Positions 8,663 through 18,966 of a DNA stretch of 50,908 nucleotides are shown piece after piece. The notes beneath the pieces were generated by a model, which was given only the letters and a program-made list of their open reading frames with translations, was not told the origin of the DNA and searched no databases. The position numbers and the translations under genes are program-made. The stretch comes from an uncultured Alphaproteobacteria bacterium (GTDB lineage: Bacteria > Pseudomonadota > Alphaproteobacteria > Rs-D84): the NCBI GenBank assembly GCA_944390225.1, contig CALXPB010000008.1:1-50908 (forward strand), read 5' to 3'. How positions within the stretch are numbered: the stretch's first letter is position 1; every line of letters starts with the position of its first letter.

Positions 8663-9730
8663 TTATTCGGTTTGATTTAATATTTCTTCACGTATTTTTG
8701 CTACGGACTGTGCACGTGTTTTAATTAAATCGTTCAAATTTGCACCTGTTAAATCCGCTGCATATTTTATAGAATTCGCAAAAGCCAAAGCATCACTGTT
8801 TCCATGAGTCTTTACAGAAAAACCATTTAATCCTAGAAAAGTTGCCCCTGCATAAGATCGCGGATCGATTTTATTTTTTAAACGTTTAAAAACATGAACC
8901 AGAAAGAACGCCCCAATAATTGCTAAAACAGACTTTTTTAAATTATCAACCAATACACGTTTTATCAATTTTGCGGTACCCTCAACAGTTTTCAAAACTA
9001 TATTTCCTGTAAAACCGTCTGTCACAACTACCTGAACGTTGCCACCGCCTATATCGTTTCCTTCAACGAAACCTATATATTCATATGGCAGTTCATCTTT
9101 ATGAGCACTTAATAATTTATTCAATTTCTGTAGAGTCTCATTACCTTTTGTATCTTCTTCACCGATATTCAAAACACCCAATTTTGGTTTAGGCATTTTA
9201 CCGATTACTTCCGCATAAACGCTACCTAAAATGGCGAAGTCAAATAGATTACCTTCGTCGCACTGTACATTTGCACCTAAATCAAGGACTACCACACGAG
9301 AATCGCCACCACCAGACGGCAACATTGTTGTAATTGCGGGTCTTGAAATACCGTCAATGGTTTTTAAAGCCAACTTTGATAAAGACATTAATATTCCTGT
9401 ATTTCCAGCACTTACTATGGCGGCAGAATTTCCTTCACGAACGTCCTTTATTGCCATGTACATGGAAGTATCTTGCGCATGCCGAATTACGTCACGAACT
9501 TTATCTGTGGCTTTGATAGAGTTAGGAGCATGAATTACTTCGCAATTACGAGCGACCCTAGGATATTTCGTTAATAATTTACGCAATTTACCTTCATCAC
9601 CGAACAGACGAAAGAAAACTTTATCTTCACCGTTTTGATATAAAAACTGATTCATACCACCAAGAACGGCGTTTGGACCTTTATCTCCGCCCATTGCATC
9701 AATTGCGATAATTTTCTTTTCCGTCGACAT
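8663..9730 (-). CDS. plsX: Phosphate acyltransferase PlsX
   Basis: This 355-aa protein matches PlsX along its length. Landmarks are IAIDAMGGDKGP at the N-terminus, SAGNTGILM, LDLGANVQC, and VVTDGFTGNIVLKT in the second half. PlsX makes acyl-phosphate from acyl-ACP at the start of phospholipid synthesis and acts at the inner face of the membrane. It follows rpmF at 61 bases, the usual rpmF-plsX pairing, but fabH, which commonly follows, is absent: a terminator comes next. Length is normal. Confidence 0.97.
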   Translation of the reverse strand: MSTEKKIIAIDAMGGDKGPNAVLGGMNQFLYQNGEDKVFFRLFGDEGKLRKLLTKYPRVARNCEVIHAPNSIKATDKVRDVIRHAQDTSMYMAIKDVREGNSAAIVSAGNTGILMSLSKLALKTIDGISRPAITTMLPSGGGDSRVVVLDLGANVQCDEGNLFDFAILGSVYAEVIGKMPKPKLGVLNIGEEDTKGNETLQKLNKLLSAHKDELPYEYIGFVEGNDIGGGNVQVVVTDGFTGNIVLKTVEGTAKLIKRVLVDNLKKSVLAIIGAFFLVHVFKRLKNKIDPRSYAGATFLGLNGFSVKTHGNSDALAFANSIKYAADLTGANLNDLIKTRAQSVAKIREEILNQTE

Positions 9731-9791
9731 AGTACATTAAAAAGGCAGAAAGGTACACAAAGTACCAATCTGCCGTAATATTTTTTTCACA

Positions 9792-9941
9792 TTATTTTGC
9801 GCCACACGCAGGGCATACATGATGTGGTCTTTTCTTTTCGCCACAAGTTTTACATACACTGCATGGCATTATAGACAGCGCGTCATGAGAACGACGTTGT
9901 GCTGAACGAGCTTTACTTGTTTTACTTTTTGGCGTTGCCAT
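9792..9941 (-). CDS. rpmF: 50S ribosomal protein L32
   Basis: This 49-aa protein begins MATPKSKTSKARSAQRRS and has two CxxC zinc-ribbon pairs (CSVCKTC and CPAC with the typical spacing), the form of L32 that binds zinc. It is immediately upstream of plsX in the classical arrangement. The ATG has AAGGAT upstream. Confidence 0.97.
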   Translation of the reverse strand: MATPKSKTSKARSAQRRSHDALSIMPCSVCKTCGEKKRPHHVCPACGAK

Positions 9942-9968
9942 TTTTTATCCTTTTATTTACAGTTTGAT

Positions 9969-9996
9969 ATTTTATTAAAATCTTATTGTTTTGCAA
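9969..9996 (-). promoter_or_regulatory. Probable promoter of rpmF-plsX
   Basis: On the minus strand TTGCAA (9996-9991), a 16-base spacer and TAAAAT (9974-9969) lie about 30 bases upstream of the rpmF ATG. Confidence 0.45.
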
Positions 9997-10004
9997 GGAA
10001 AACT

Positions 10005-10403
10005 TTAATCTGATATTACCTGTGCAACAAACATTCCATGGTTATGCATTAAACCTATTACAGCACTATGATCATCCAACCCCATATAAAACTTATACCC
10101 CTGCTTTTCTAAGTTAATTATCGTAGCCAATTTAAATTCCGCCGTAGTTCCTAAATAATCATGTTCTTTACAGAATATTAATTTTTTTATATTCGGCAAC
10201 AATTCATTTATATGATTTTCTACTTTCTTTTGCCCCATTGCCCAACGACCGGTGATAAATACGATTGTAAAATCACGACCCAAAGTTTCTAGAACTTTTA
10301 TCATATTTTCGTTTGGTGCCCCGAACCTGTCATAATTAGCAATTGCAAATTTTTTATTTACAACGCCATCTATATCACAAAATATTGCCGGTTTTTCTTT
10401 CAT
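10005..10403 (-). CDS. Small HAD-superfamily phosphatase-like protein
   Basis: This 132-aa protein carries the HAD motifs in order: DIDGVV near residue 10 (nucleophile and acid/base Asp), FITGRW near 49-54 (motif II Thr), a lysine in the segment AEFKLATI (motif III), and a late GLDDH (motif IV acidic pair). There is no cap domain, so it is a minimal HAD fold acting on an unknown substrate. It lies downstream of rpoC, separated by a stem-loop at 10417-10448, and could be co-transcribed at a lower level. No strong ribosome binding site is visible. Confidence 0.75.
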   Translation of the reverse strand: MKEKPAIFCDIDGVVNKKFAIANYDRFGAPNENMIKVLETLGRDFTIVFITGRWAMGQKKVENHINELLPNIKKLIFCKEHDYLGTTAEFKLATIINLEKQGYKFYMGLDDHSAVIGLMHNHGMFVAQVISD

Positions 10404-10416
10404 TTGCGAAACTTTG

Positions 10417-10448
10417 GGCGCTCGGGTATATATATTACCCCGAACGCC
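10417..10448 (-). terminator. Stem-loop after rpoC (weak or rho-assisted terminator)
   Basis: A 10-bp stem GGCGTTCGGG/CCCGAGCGCC (one G-U pair) begins 19 bases after the rpoC stop. No T-run follows it on the minus strand, so it may be a partial terminator or an mRNA 3'-end stabiliser between rpoC and the HAD gene. Confidence 0.5.
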
Positions 10449-10466
10449 TTTTATGAGTTACAAATA

Positions 10467-13400
10467 TTATAAATCTAATAACTGTTGTTGATTACCGCCT
10501 TCACGTGCCAGTTTTTCTGCCTTTTCTTCTTCCTTGGCAATTTCACGGACGCGATGTACGTATGCACCAGTACCGATAGGTATAAGACGACCGACAATCA
10601 AGTTTTCATTTATACCCGTTAATTTGTCGGTTGAACCGCTGATTGCGGCATCAACTAATACCTTCGTAGTCTGTTGGAACGCAGCATTAGATATGAAAGA
10701 ACTACTTGTCAAAGATGCACGCGTCAAACCAACCAAAACTTGCGATGCTTCTGCCGGTCTACCACCGTCACGAACAACGCGAGCATTTTCTTCTTCAAAT
10801 TCGACGCGATCAACTATTCCGCCAGTCAAGAACGTAGTATCCCCAGGATTTGTTATCTCAACACGACGAGTCATTTCGCGTATCAGAATTTCTATATGCT
10901 TGTCATTAATCGCAACGCCTTGTAAACGATAAACCTGCTGTATTTGTTCCACCATAAATGTCGCCAAGGCTTTTTGACCCAAGATACGTAAAATATCTTG
11001 TGGAACGGGTTCACCGTCTACTAATTTTTCGGCTTTCTTTACAACATCACCGCTACGAACTAACAAATTCGTTCCTTTTGGTACGACATATTCAAAAGGT
11101 GCAGTACCGTCATCTGGGACAATACGAATTATTACCTTTGATTTTGCATCTTCTAGCTCTATTGTACCGTCAATTTCAGCCAGTAAAGCAGGATTTGAAG
11201 GACGACGAACTTCCAGCAATTCATTTACACGCGGTAACCCACCGGTAATATCGCTTGTACGCTTAGACTGAACTGGTATTCTTGCTAATACATCACCCGC
11301 AGAAACTTTTGCTCCGTCTGAAACGTTTAGTATTGAATACATCGGCAACATATACTCTGCAATTTTTTTACCGCCCAAAGAAATTACCTCACCCTTTTCA
11401 TTTACTAATGTAATAGAAGGGTTCAACGCTTTCTTTGTATTTGCTCGCCAGTTAATAACTTTTCTAGAAACGATACCAGTTGTAGAATCAACTTCTTCCT
11501 GATAAGAAATATTTTCAATTAAATCATTAAACTGAACGATACCGTCTTTTTCGGCAATAATCGTATTAGAATAAGGATCCCATTCCGCAATTTTTGCGCC
11601 CTTTTCTACTTTTTCGCCTTCATTTACAATAAGCATTGAAGCATACGGTAAATTGCTTGTAAATAAAGTTTCATTCTTATCATTTACGATTGATACTTCA
11701 GCATTTCTAGACAATACAACTATGCGCCCTGCAGAGTTTTTAATTGTATTTACCCCAGAAAACTTTACAGTACCTTCAACGGGGACTTCTATAAAGTGGC
11801 TTTCTGCCCCACCTTCTGCGACGCCTCCGATATGGAAAGTACGCAATGTTAACTGAGTTCCCGGTTCACCGATTGATTGCCCTGCTAAAAGCCCAACTGC
11901 TTCACCAACGTGAACCAGCGCATTACGAGATAAATCCATACCATAGCACTTTGCACACAAACCATCACTGCAACACGTTAAAACGCTACGAACATCAACC
12001 GTCGGCAGTCCAGATTCATTTATCTTTTTTGCCGCTGCTTTTGTTATTAAATCTCCTGCTTTAACGATAACTTCTTTGGTTATAGGATGTATAATATCAT
12101 GAGCCGCCGTACGTCCCAAAACAACATCCCCCAGTGCAACAGATAAAGTACTGCCTTGGTATACAGGCTTTGCTGTTATGAAGTCTTTCGTACCGCAATC
12201 AATTTCTGTAATGGCAGTATTATGGGCTAATTCTACCATACGACGCGTCAAGTAACCGGCTTCTGCGGTTTTTAACGCCGTATCTGACATACCTTTACGC
12301 GCACCGTGAGTAGACGTAAAGTATTCCGCCATGGTTAAGCCTTCTTTGAAGTTCGAAATAATAGGAACCTCAATAATAGAGCCATCTGGTTTCTGCATCA
12401 TACCGCGCATACCGGCTAACTGTTTAATCTGACTTTTAGAACCGCGCGCACCGGACAAAGCCATCATTAATACAGAATTCCAATTATCACCAGTTGTTTT
12501 ACCAAGTGCTGCGTACGCCAAATCTCCCAGTTTATCTGTTGTTTTCTGCCACAAATCGATTAACTTGTTATGTCTTTCACCGGCAGACAACAAACCGTTC
12601 TGATATTGATCTTCTATTTCTTCGGCAGCTTTTTCAGATTCTGCGATTAAATCTTTCTTTTCTTCCGGAATTACGACGTCATCAAATCCGATAGAAATAC
12701 CACTTCGTGCTGCCTGTTCAAAACCGGTATTCTTTAAAGCGTCCGCTAAAAGAATCATTGCTTTATCACCGCAACGCTCATAAGTTGTTGCCAACAAAGA
12801 CTTAATTTCTTTTACCGGCATAACTTTATTTACCAAATCAAATGGCACATTATCAGACTTCGGTAATAATTCACCCAGAATCATACGACCCGCTGTTGTT
12901 TTGTATGTTTTACCATTAATGCGCGCAATAATAGGCGTATGTAAAGTAATCGTCTTGTTTTCCAAAGCCAACTGTACTTCGTCCATATTTGCAAAACGTG
13001 GTGATTTTTCTGTGTGTTCGCCATTAATCAGAGATATATAGTAAACGCCCAAAACCATATCTTGCGTAGGTACAATCATAGGCTCACCATTTGCAGGTGA
13101 CAGAACATTATTAGACGACAGCATCAAGGTACGTGCTTCTAGCTGAGCCTCTAATGAAATTGGCACATGAACAGACATCTGGTCACCGTCAAAGTCCGCA
13201 TTAAATCCCTTACAGACCAAAGGATGCAACCGTATTGCTTTACCTTCAATCAGCACCGGTTCAAACGCCAACATAGACAATCTATGTAACGACGGTGCGC
13301 GGTTCAGTAAAACAGGATGTTCATGAATGACTTTTTCCAGAATTTCCCAAACGACATCTTCACCGTTTTCAACCATTTTACGAGCAGTTTTAAGTGTATT

Positions 13401-14576
13401 TGCATAATCACCCGCTAGTAATCTAGCAAAAACAAACGGTTTAAATAACTCTAATGCCATGCTTTTAGGCAGACCTACCTGATGCAATTTCAATGACGGT
13501 CCAGACACAATAACGCTTCGACCGGAATAATCAACGCGCTTACCCAACAAATTCATACGAAAACGTCCACTTTTACCGCGCAAAGAATCTGATAAAGATT
13601 TCAATGGACGGCGATTCTGCGAAACCATAGGACGCGCCTTATGACCGTTATCAAATAATGAATCTACCGCTTCTTGCAACATACGCTTTTCATTACGAAC
13701 GATTATGTCCGGTGCGTGCATTTCTATAAATCTTTTCAGACGGTTATTACGAATAATAACACGACGATACAAATCATTTAAATCAGATGCTGCAACGTGT
13801 CCGGCATCCAAAGTTACCAACGGACGCATATCTGGTGGGATAACTGGTATAATATCTGGCAACATCCATGCAGGATCTGTTTTAGAATCCAAAAAAGCCT
13901 CGACTAATTTTAACTGCTTAATCAAGCCCTTTCGTTTTGCTTCGGATTTTGTTTCGGCCAGTTCTGCACGCAGACGCGTACGTTCATCACCCATATCCAA
14001 GTTTGCGATAATATTACGAACACCTTCTGCACCTATACCAACGTGAAACGCGTCTGCACCGAATTCTTCAACTGCTTTTTGATATTCATCTTCACTTATA
14101 ACATCATATTGTTTTAAATTAGTCAGACCTGGTTCAATTACAATGTACGCATCGTACGAGATAACTTGTTCAAGTTTTTTCTGTGGCAAGTTATTTAACA
14201 AAGTAGCAATTTTACCTTCGCGCAAGAACCAAGTATGCGCAACAGGCATAGCTAATTTAATATGCCCCATACGTTCGCGTCTAACAGATGAAGAGCCAAC
14301 TTCTACTCCGCAGCGATCACAAATTACACCACGATATTTAATTCTTTTATACTTACCGCATGCGCATTCATAATCCTTAATCGGACCGAAAATCTGCTGG
14401 CAGAACAAACCATCTGGTTCTGGTTTTAACGAATGATAATTGATAGTTTCTGGTTTTTTAACTTCGCCGTGCGACCAAGAAAGAATTTCTTCTGGTGATG
14501 CAATGGTAATGCGTAAAGCATCAAACTGTTCCTTGGTTTCTATTTGTCCGAATATCTTCTGCAACATATTGGTCAT
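10467..14576 (-). CDS. rpoC: DNA-directed RNA polymerase beta' subunit
   Basis: This 1369-aa protein is full length for RpoC. It contains the N-terminal zinc site (CACGK...CDRCGVE), the rudder/clamp region, the catalytic metal-binding NADFDGDQM with three aspartates, the second zinc site (CCSDGLCAKCYG) and the trigger-loop region after GEAVGLLAGQSIGEPGTQLT. It ends EGGNQQQLLDL. It follows rpoB after an 83-base spacer containing a stem-loop, and has AAGGAG before the ATG. No introns, frameshifts or inteins are seen. Confidence 0.99.
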   Translation of the reverse strand: MTNMLQKIFGQIETKEQFDALRITIASPEEILSWSHGEVKKPETINYHSLKPEPDGLFCQQIFGPIKDYECACGKYKRIKYRGVICDRCGVEVGSSSVRRERMGHIKLAMPVAHTWFLREGKIATLLNNLPQKKLEQVISYDAYIVIEPGLTNLKQYDVISEDEYQKAVEEFGADAFHVGIGAEGVRNIIANLDMGDERTRLRAELAETKSEAKRKGLIKQLKLVEAFLDSKTDPAWMLPDIIPVIPPDMRPLVTLDAGHVAASDLNDLYRRVIIRNNRLKRFIEMHAPDIIVRNEKRMLQEAVDSLFDNGHKARPMVSQNRRPLKSLSDSLRGKSGRFRMNLLGKRVDYSGRSVIVSGPSLKLHQVGLPKSMALELFKPFVFARLLAGDYANTLKTARKMVENGEDVVWEILEKVIHEHPVLLNRAPSLHRLSMLAFEPVLIEGKAIRLHPLVCKGFNADFDGDQMSVHVPISLEAQLEARTLMLSSNNVLSPANGEPMIVPTQDMVLGVYYISLINGEHTEKSPRFANMDEVQLALENKTITLHTPIIARINGKTYKTTAGRMILGELLPKSDNVPFDLVNKVMPVKEIKSLLATTYERCGDKAMILLADALKNTGFEQAARSGISIGFDDVVIPEEKKDLIAESEKAAEEIEDQYQNGLLSAGERHNKLIDLWQKTTDKLGDLAYAALGKTTGDNWNSVLMMALSGARGSKSQIKQLAGMRGMMQKPDGSIIEVPIISNFKEGLTMAEYFTSTHGARKGMSDTALKTAEAGYLTRRMVELAHNTAITEIDCGTKDFITAKPVYQGSTLSVALGDVVLGRTAAHDIIHPITKEVIVKAGDLITKAAAKKINESGLPTVDVRSVLTCCSDGLCAKCYGMDLSRNALVHVGEAVGLLAGQSIGEPGTQLTLRTFHIGGVAEGGAESHFIEVPVEGTVKFSGVNTIKNSAGRIVVLSRNAEVSIVNDKNETLFTSNLPYASMLIVNEGEKVEKGAKIAEWDPYSNTIIAEKDGIVQFNDLIENISYQEEVDSTTGIVSRKVINWRANTKKALNPSITLVNEKGEVISLGGKKIAEYMLPMYSILNVSDGAKVSAGDVLARIPVQSKRTSDITGGLPRVNELLEVRRPSNPALLAEIDGTIELEDAKSKVIIRIVPDDGTAPFEYVVPKGTNLLVRSGDVVKKAEKLVDGEPVPQDILRILGQKALATFMVEQIQQVYRLQGVAINDKHIEILIREMTRRVEITNPGDTTFLTGGIVDRVEFEEENARVVRDGGRPAEASQVLVGLTRASLTSSSFISNAAFQQTTKVLVDAAISGSTDKLTGINENLIVGRLIPIGTGAYVHRVREIAKEEEKAEKLAREGGNQQQLLDL

Positions 14577-14612
14577 TTATTTTGCTCCTTTTTGTCGCTA
14601 AAAGTACCACGT

Positions 14613-14651
14613 GGCTGGCGGGCATTAACTGCTAGTTAATGATGCACAGCC
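14613..14651 (-). promoter_or_regulatory. Stem-loop in the rpoB-rpoC spacer
   Basis: A perfect stem CATTAACT/AGTTAATG with a three-base loop (14623-14641) is extended by an outer GGCTG/CAGCC pairing (14613-14617 with 14647-14651). No T-run follows, so it is more likely a processing or stability element than a terminator. Confidence 0.6.
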
Positions 14652-14659
14652 GCCGCCAC

Positions 14660-17600
14660 TTAATCCATTTTTTTTGGTGTTACTGCCAAACCTAAACCGC
14701 GCAATTCGCGAACAAGTACGTTAAAGGCTTCCGGAGTACCAGTTTGAATATCATTACTGCCAGATATTATCGCCTCGTACATCTTTGTGCGTCCTGTAAT
14801 ATCATCCGACTTTACAGTCAGCATTTCTCGCAGTAAATGAGCTGCGCCATGTGCTTCCAGTGCCCAAACTTCCATTTCACCCAGACGCTGACCGCCCATA
14901 TGCGCTTTACCAGACAACGGCTGCTGAGTCACCAAAGAGTAATTACCGATTGAACGTGCATGAATCTTTTCATCAACAAGATGATGTAATTTCAACATGT
15001 ACATTACGCCAACCGTAACAGGACGCGCAAATTTTTCACCTGTCATACCGTCGTATAATGTGAACTGCCCTGATTCCGGTAATTTTGCCAACTTTAACAT
15101 TGAACGAATATCATCTGACGTTGCACCATCAAATGTCGGCGTAGCCATAGGTACACCATCTTTCAACAACGCCGCTTCTGCACGAACATCTGTATCCGTC
15201 ATTTTTTCTAGTTTTTCAGTAGCATCTTTTCCATAAACTTTACCCATAATTGTACGCAGGTCATCAGTTACGGCACGTTTCTGCTTAACTTCTTCCAGAA
15301 CCTCGCCTATCTGCTGACCCAATGTACGCGCTGCCATACCAAGATGCGTTTCTAATATCTGACCGATATTCATACGACTTGGCACGCCCAAAGGATTTAA
15401 AACAATGTCTACTGGGGTACCGTCTTCCATATACGGCATATCCTCAATCGGAACAACCTTGGACACTATACCCTTATTCCCGTGACGACCTGCCATTTTA
15501 TCGCCAGGTTGCAGTTTCATTTTATGAGCAATATAAACCTTTACTTCTTTCAAGACACCTGCATTCAAAGAATTACTTTCTGTAACCTTTGCGATTTCTG
15601 CATCTGCCTTGTCATTAAGAGCTTTCAGTTTAACAAGATGCTGTTCGCGCAATTCATCAATTTTTTCTTGCGCTTCTTTATTACGTACAACCAACTTTTT
15701 AACATCCGAAGGTCTTATTCCTTCAAAGACTTCTTCTGTCAGTTTTTTACCTATAAACGGTTTTAAACTGCCAGTACCGGCGTCAATAACTTGACCTTCT
15801 GCAATCTGAAATACCTGATCTGCAAAACCTTTTTCAATGATAGAAGTTTCTTCTTCTCTATCCTTGTTAATCTTTTCAATTTTTTGCAGTTCTATCATCT
15901 GCGTACGATCGTCTTTCTTTACACCATGACGAGTCAGCACATTAACTCCGATAACAGTACCCTCTTCATTCGGTCCGACCTTTAATGAAGAATCTTTTAC
16001 ATTAAGTGCTTTTTCGCCGAATATATTACGCAATAATGCCTCTTCCGGTGTTAACAAAGTTTCTGATTTAGGAGATACACGACCAACCAAAATATCACCT
16101 TGTTTAACGCGTGCACCGACATAAATGATGCCAGATTCATCCAAGTTCTTTAATGCTTCCTCACTGACATTTGGAATATCGCGTGTCAAACTTTCTGGTC
16201 CTAACTGAGTATCACGAACCTTGATTTCTTTTTCTACAATCTTTATAGAAGTAAACACGTCATCACGAGAAATTCGTTCTGATATAACAATAGAGTCTTC
16301 ATAGTTATAACCACGCCAAGGAACAAATGCGACTAAAACATTACGTCCCAAAGCCAGTTCACCATAATTCATTGCGGAACCGTCGGCAATAATGTCGCCC
16401 GCAGAAATACGGTCACCGACTTTTACCAAAGGTTTCTGATGTATTAATGTCTCACTATTGCTACGTTCAAATTTCTCCAAGTTGTAGATATCAACACCCG
16501 TTACAACGTTACGGCTATTCATACATTTTACAACAATACGATTTGCGTCAACAGATTCAACGATACCGCTGTGTTTTGCAACTTTACCCGTTCTGGAATC
16601 ACGTGCAACTTCACGTTCTATACCCGTTCCAACCAGAGGTGCCTGAACTCGTAACAAAGGAACGGCCTGACGTTGCATGTTTGATCCCATCAAAGCACGG
16701 TTTGCGTCATCATTTTCAACGAACGGTATCAAACCTGTTGCAATGGACACAACCTGACGAGGTGCAACGTCAATCAGGTCAATTTCTTCTTTTGGAACCA
16801 TAGTAAATTCACCGTCAACACGTGCGGTTACTACATCTTCTGACAGAACGCCCGACGACGTGGTAGGTGTATTACCCTGTGCAATTTTATGTCCTAATTC
16901 TTCATCGGCAGTCAGATACACCATTTTATCTGTAATCTTACTATTTTCTACAACGTAATAAGGCGTTTCAATAAACCCATATGGATTTACACGCGCATAT
17001 GTTGCCAAGTGGTTAATCAAACCGATGTTCGAACCTTCTGGCGTATGAATTGGACACAATCTACCGTAATGAGTCGGATGAACGTCTCGGACATCAATAC
17101 CAGCACGTTCACGGTTTAATCCGCCAGGTCCCAATGCAGAAATCAGACGTTTATGTTCTACTTCTGACAATGGGTTATACGCGTCCATAAACTGAGATAA
17201 CTGAGAAGTTCCTAAAAATTCGGAAACCAAAGACATTAATGGTTTTGCATTTATAACTTCCTGTGGTTGCATATTAGCAATATTCGGTGACGACAAACTT
17301 TCACGAACCAAACGTTCAATGCGAACCATACCCGTACGGAAAGTCTGTTCCAACAATTCACCAACAGTTCTTACGCGACGATTGGATAAATTGTCTATAT
17401 CATCAATCGTATCTTTATGATCGATTATATTAGTTAATGTCTTTAATACCGCCAAAATATCCGCTTTCGTCAGTAAACGTTCATCTTCTGGTCTTTTACC
17501 AGAATCTATTTTTAAACGTTTGTTCATTTTAAAGCGTCCTACTGCGGATAAATCATAATAAGCAGAATCAAAACCTTGACGCATAAACAAATTAATTGCC

Positions 17601-18796
17601 GCTTCTAACGTCGGTCTTTCACCAGGTCTGATAACGTTATAAATTTCAATCAGCGCGTCTTCACGATTTGCCGTTTTATCGGCAATCAATGTATTACGCA
17701 TATGAGCACTTATTGTTGTGTTATCAATAGAAATCAAAGATATATTTTTAATACCCAACTTTTCTATATCCGCCAGAATTTCTTCTGTGATTTCTGTACC
17801 TGCTGGGAATAAAACTTCTTCGCCATTCATAATCGGATCGAATAAATACTCGCCTACCAAAGCATCTGGCATAATTCCGTATTGTTTAGAAGCAGCCATA
17901 ATCTTTGCTAAACGTTTCGCATTCATACGATCGCCCTTATTCGCCAAAGGCTTTTTATCTTTCGGATTTATCAAATCGTAATTCAAGCGATATTTATCAA
18001 GCCCCTCGAATACAGAAGTTTCACCAACCCATAATTTTCCATCAAATGATAAAGGCATACGTTTATAAAAAGCACCTAAAATTTCTGTATCACTCATACC
18101 TTTAACGATTGCCTTACGTGGATCTGCCAACCATTTTTTCTCATCTTCTGCGGCCGGCAAGCAACGTAGCAAAACAGTTGCAGGTATTTTTCTACGACGA
18201 TCTATACGTACGTAAATGACGCCCTTATATTCTTCAAAGTCAATCCAACTGCCATGTTCTGGTATGATACGCGCCGTATAAGTAATAGGATTACCGGCAA
18301 TTTTTGCTTCTTTTGTCGTAGCAAAAACGACACCTTGGGCACGATGCATCTGAGATACTATGACACGTTCTACACCGGCAGCGATGAAACTGCCCCGTTC
18401 AGTCATTAAAGGCACATCGCCCATGAAAATTTCTTGTTCTTTGATATCACGTAAAGTTTTCTTACCGTCTTCTGTGATATCCCATAAAATCAATTTCAGC
18501 TTCAACTTTAACTTGCTGGAATAAGTCAAATTCCGCAACATACATTCTTTGACGTTATATACAGGTTTATCCAATGTATACTCTACGAATTCAAGGTCCG
18601 CAACACCCGCATAATCTTTTATCGGGAACATTGAAGAAAAGACGTTTTGTAAACCTATATTTTTTCTATTCTGCGGTTCAACGTCGTCCTGTAAGAAGTC
18701 CTTGTAAGAATTATATTGAATTTCAACTAAATCTGGAAGCGGAGTTTGCAAAAAACTTTTACGAAAAGATTTTCTACGTTTTTGGATAACTGCCAT
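14660..18796 (-). CDS. rpoB: DNA-directed RNA polymerase beta subunit
   Basis: This 1378-aa protein is full length, starting MAVIQKRRKSFRKSF. The ATG at 18796 follows AAAGGA; a longer frame (18832) lacks a ribosome site. Landmarks are the rifampicin region GTSQLSQFMD...HKRLISALGPGG, VRDVHPTHYGRLCPI, the active-site segment KMAGRHGNKG, and a C-terminal LNVLVRELRGLGL. Unusually, the residue aligned with E. coli R529 is Leu551 (codon at 17144-17146), the residue aligned with N518 is Tyr, and those aligned with E562 and P567 are His584 and Ser. These positions lie in or near the rifampicin pocket, so reduced drug binding is plausible. Residues matching S531, H526 and D516 are conserved. Confidence 0.99.
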   Translation of the reverse strand: MAVIQKRRKSFRKSFLQTPLPDLVEIQYNSYKDFLQDDVEPQNRKNIGLQNVFSSMFPIKDYAGVADLEFVEYTLDKPVYNVKECMLRNLTYSSKLKLKLKLILWDITEDGKKTLRDIKEQEIFMGDVPLMTERGSFIAAGVERVIVSQMHRAQGVVFATTKEAKIAGNPITYTARIIPEHGSWIDFEEYKGVIYVRIDRRRKIPATVLLRCLPAAEDEKKWLADPRKAIVKGMSDTEILGAFYKRMPLSFDGKLWVGETSVFEGLDKYRLNYDLINPKDKKPLANKGDRMNAKRLAKIMAASKQYGIMPDALVGEYLFDPIMNGEEVLFPAGTEITEEILADIEKLGIKNISLISIDNTTISAHMRNTLIADKTANREDALIEIYNVIRPGERPTLEAAINLFMRQGFDSAYYDLSAVGRFKMNKRLKIDSGKRPEDERLLTKADILAVLKTLTNIIDHKDTIDDIDNLSNRRVRTVGELLEQTFRTGMVRIERLVRESLSSPNIANMQPQEVINAKPLMSLVSEFLGTSQLSQFMDAYNPLSEVEHKRLISALGPGGLNRERAGIDVRDVHPTHYGRLCPIHTPEGSNIGLINHLATYARVNPYGFIETPYYVVENSKITDKMVYLTADEELGHKIAQGNTPTTSSGVLSEDVVTARVDGEFTMVPKEEIDLIDVAPRQVVSIATGLIPFVENDDANRALMGSNMQRQAVPLLRVQAPLVGTGIEREVARDSRTGKVAKHSGIVESVDANRIVVKCMNSRNVVTGVDIYNLEKFERSNSETLIHQKPLVKVGDRISAGDIIADGSAMNYGELALGRNVLVAFVPWRGYNYEDSIVISERISRDDVFTSIKIVEKEIKVRDTQLGPESLTRDIPNVSEEALKNLDESGIIYVGARVKQGDILVGRVSPKSETLLTPEEALLRNIFGEKALNVKDSSLKVGPNEEGTVIGVNVLTRHGVKKDDRTQMIELQKIEKINKDREEETSIIEKGFADQVFQIAEGQVIDAGTGSLKPFIGKKLTEEVFEGIRPSDVKKLVVRNKEAQEKIDELREQHLVKLKALNDKADAEIAKVTESNSLNAGVLKEVKVYIAHKMKLQPGDKMAGRHGNKGIVSKVVPIEDMPYMEDGTPVDIVLNPLGVPSRMNIGQILETHLGMAARTLGQQIGEVLEEVKQKRAVTDDLRTIMGKVYGKDATEKLEKMTDTDVRAEAALLKDGVPMATPTFDGATSDDIRSMLKLAKLPESGQFTLYDGMTGEKFARPVTVGVMYMLKLHHLVDEKIHARSIGNYSLVTQQPLSGKAHMGGQRLGEMEVWALEAHGAAHLLREMLTVKSDDITGRTKMYEAIISGSNDIQTGTPEAFNVLVRELRGLGLAVTPKKMD

Positions 18797-18966
18797 GGGT
18801 CTCGATCCTTTTTTTTGTTGTGCGTTTTGCAAACGAGAACGATATTATAATCGTTATGCCTTTTTACGCCTTTATGCCCACCTGAGAAAAATTCCCAAGT
18901 GGGTGGCGTTTGTCGCAATCTATCGCGACTTATCGTTTTATCGGAATCAGACGATTCCGCAGTGAA
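18797..18966 (-). promoter_or_regulatory. Structured spacer between rplL and rpoB
   Basis: No gene is visible. Two stem-loops are present: CGGAATC/GATTCCG at 18942-18959 just after rplL, and CCCACTTG/CAGGTGGG (one G-U pair) at 18877-18903. In many bacteria the rplL-rpoB spacer carries an attenuator or RNase III site that lowers rpoBC expression relative to L7/L12. Neither stem has a T-run, so processing is the better guess. Confidence 0.55.

Noticed and set aside
10417..10448. Classical rho-independent terminator after rpoC
   Set aside because: The stem is strong but there is no T-run on the transcribed strand, so only a weak or processing role is claimed.
10534..18105. Many open frames antisense to rpoC and rpoB
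   Set aside because: They are shadows of highly conserved genes, without ribosome sites or recognisable domains.
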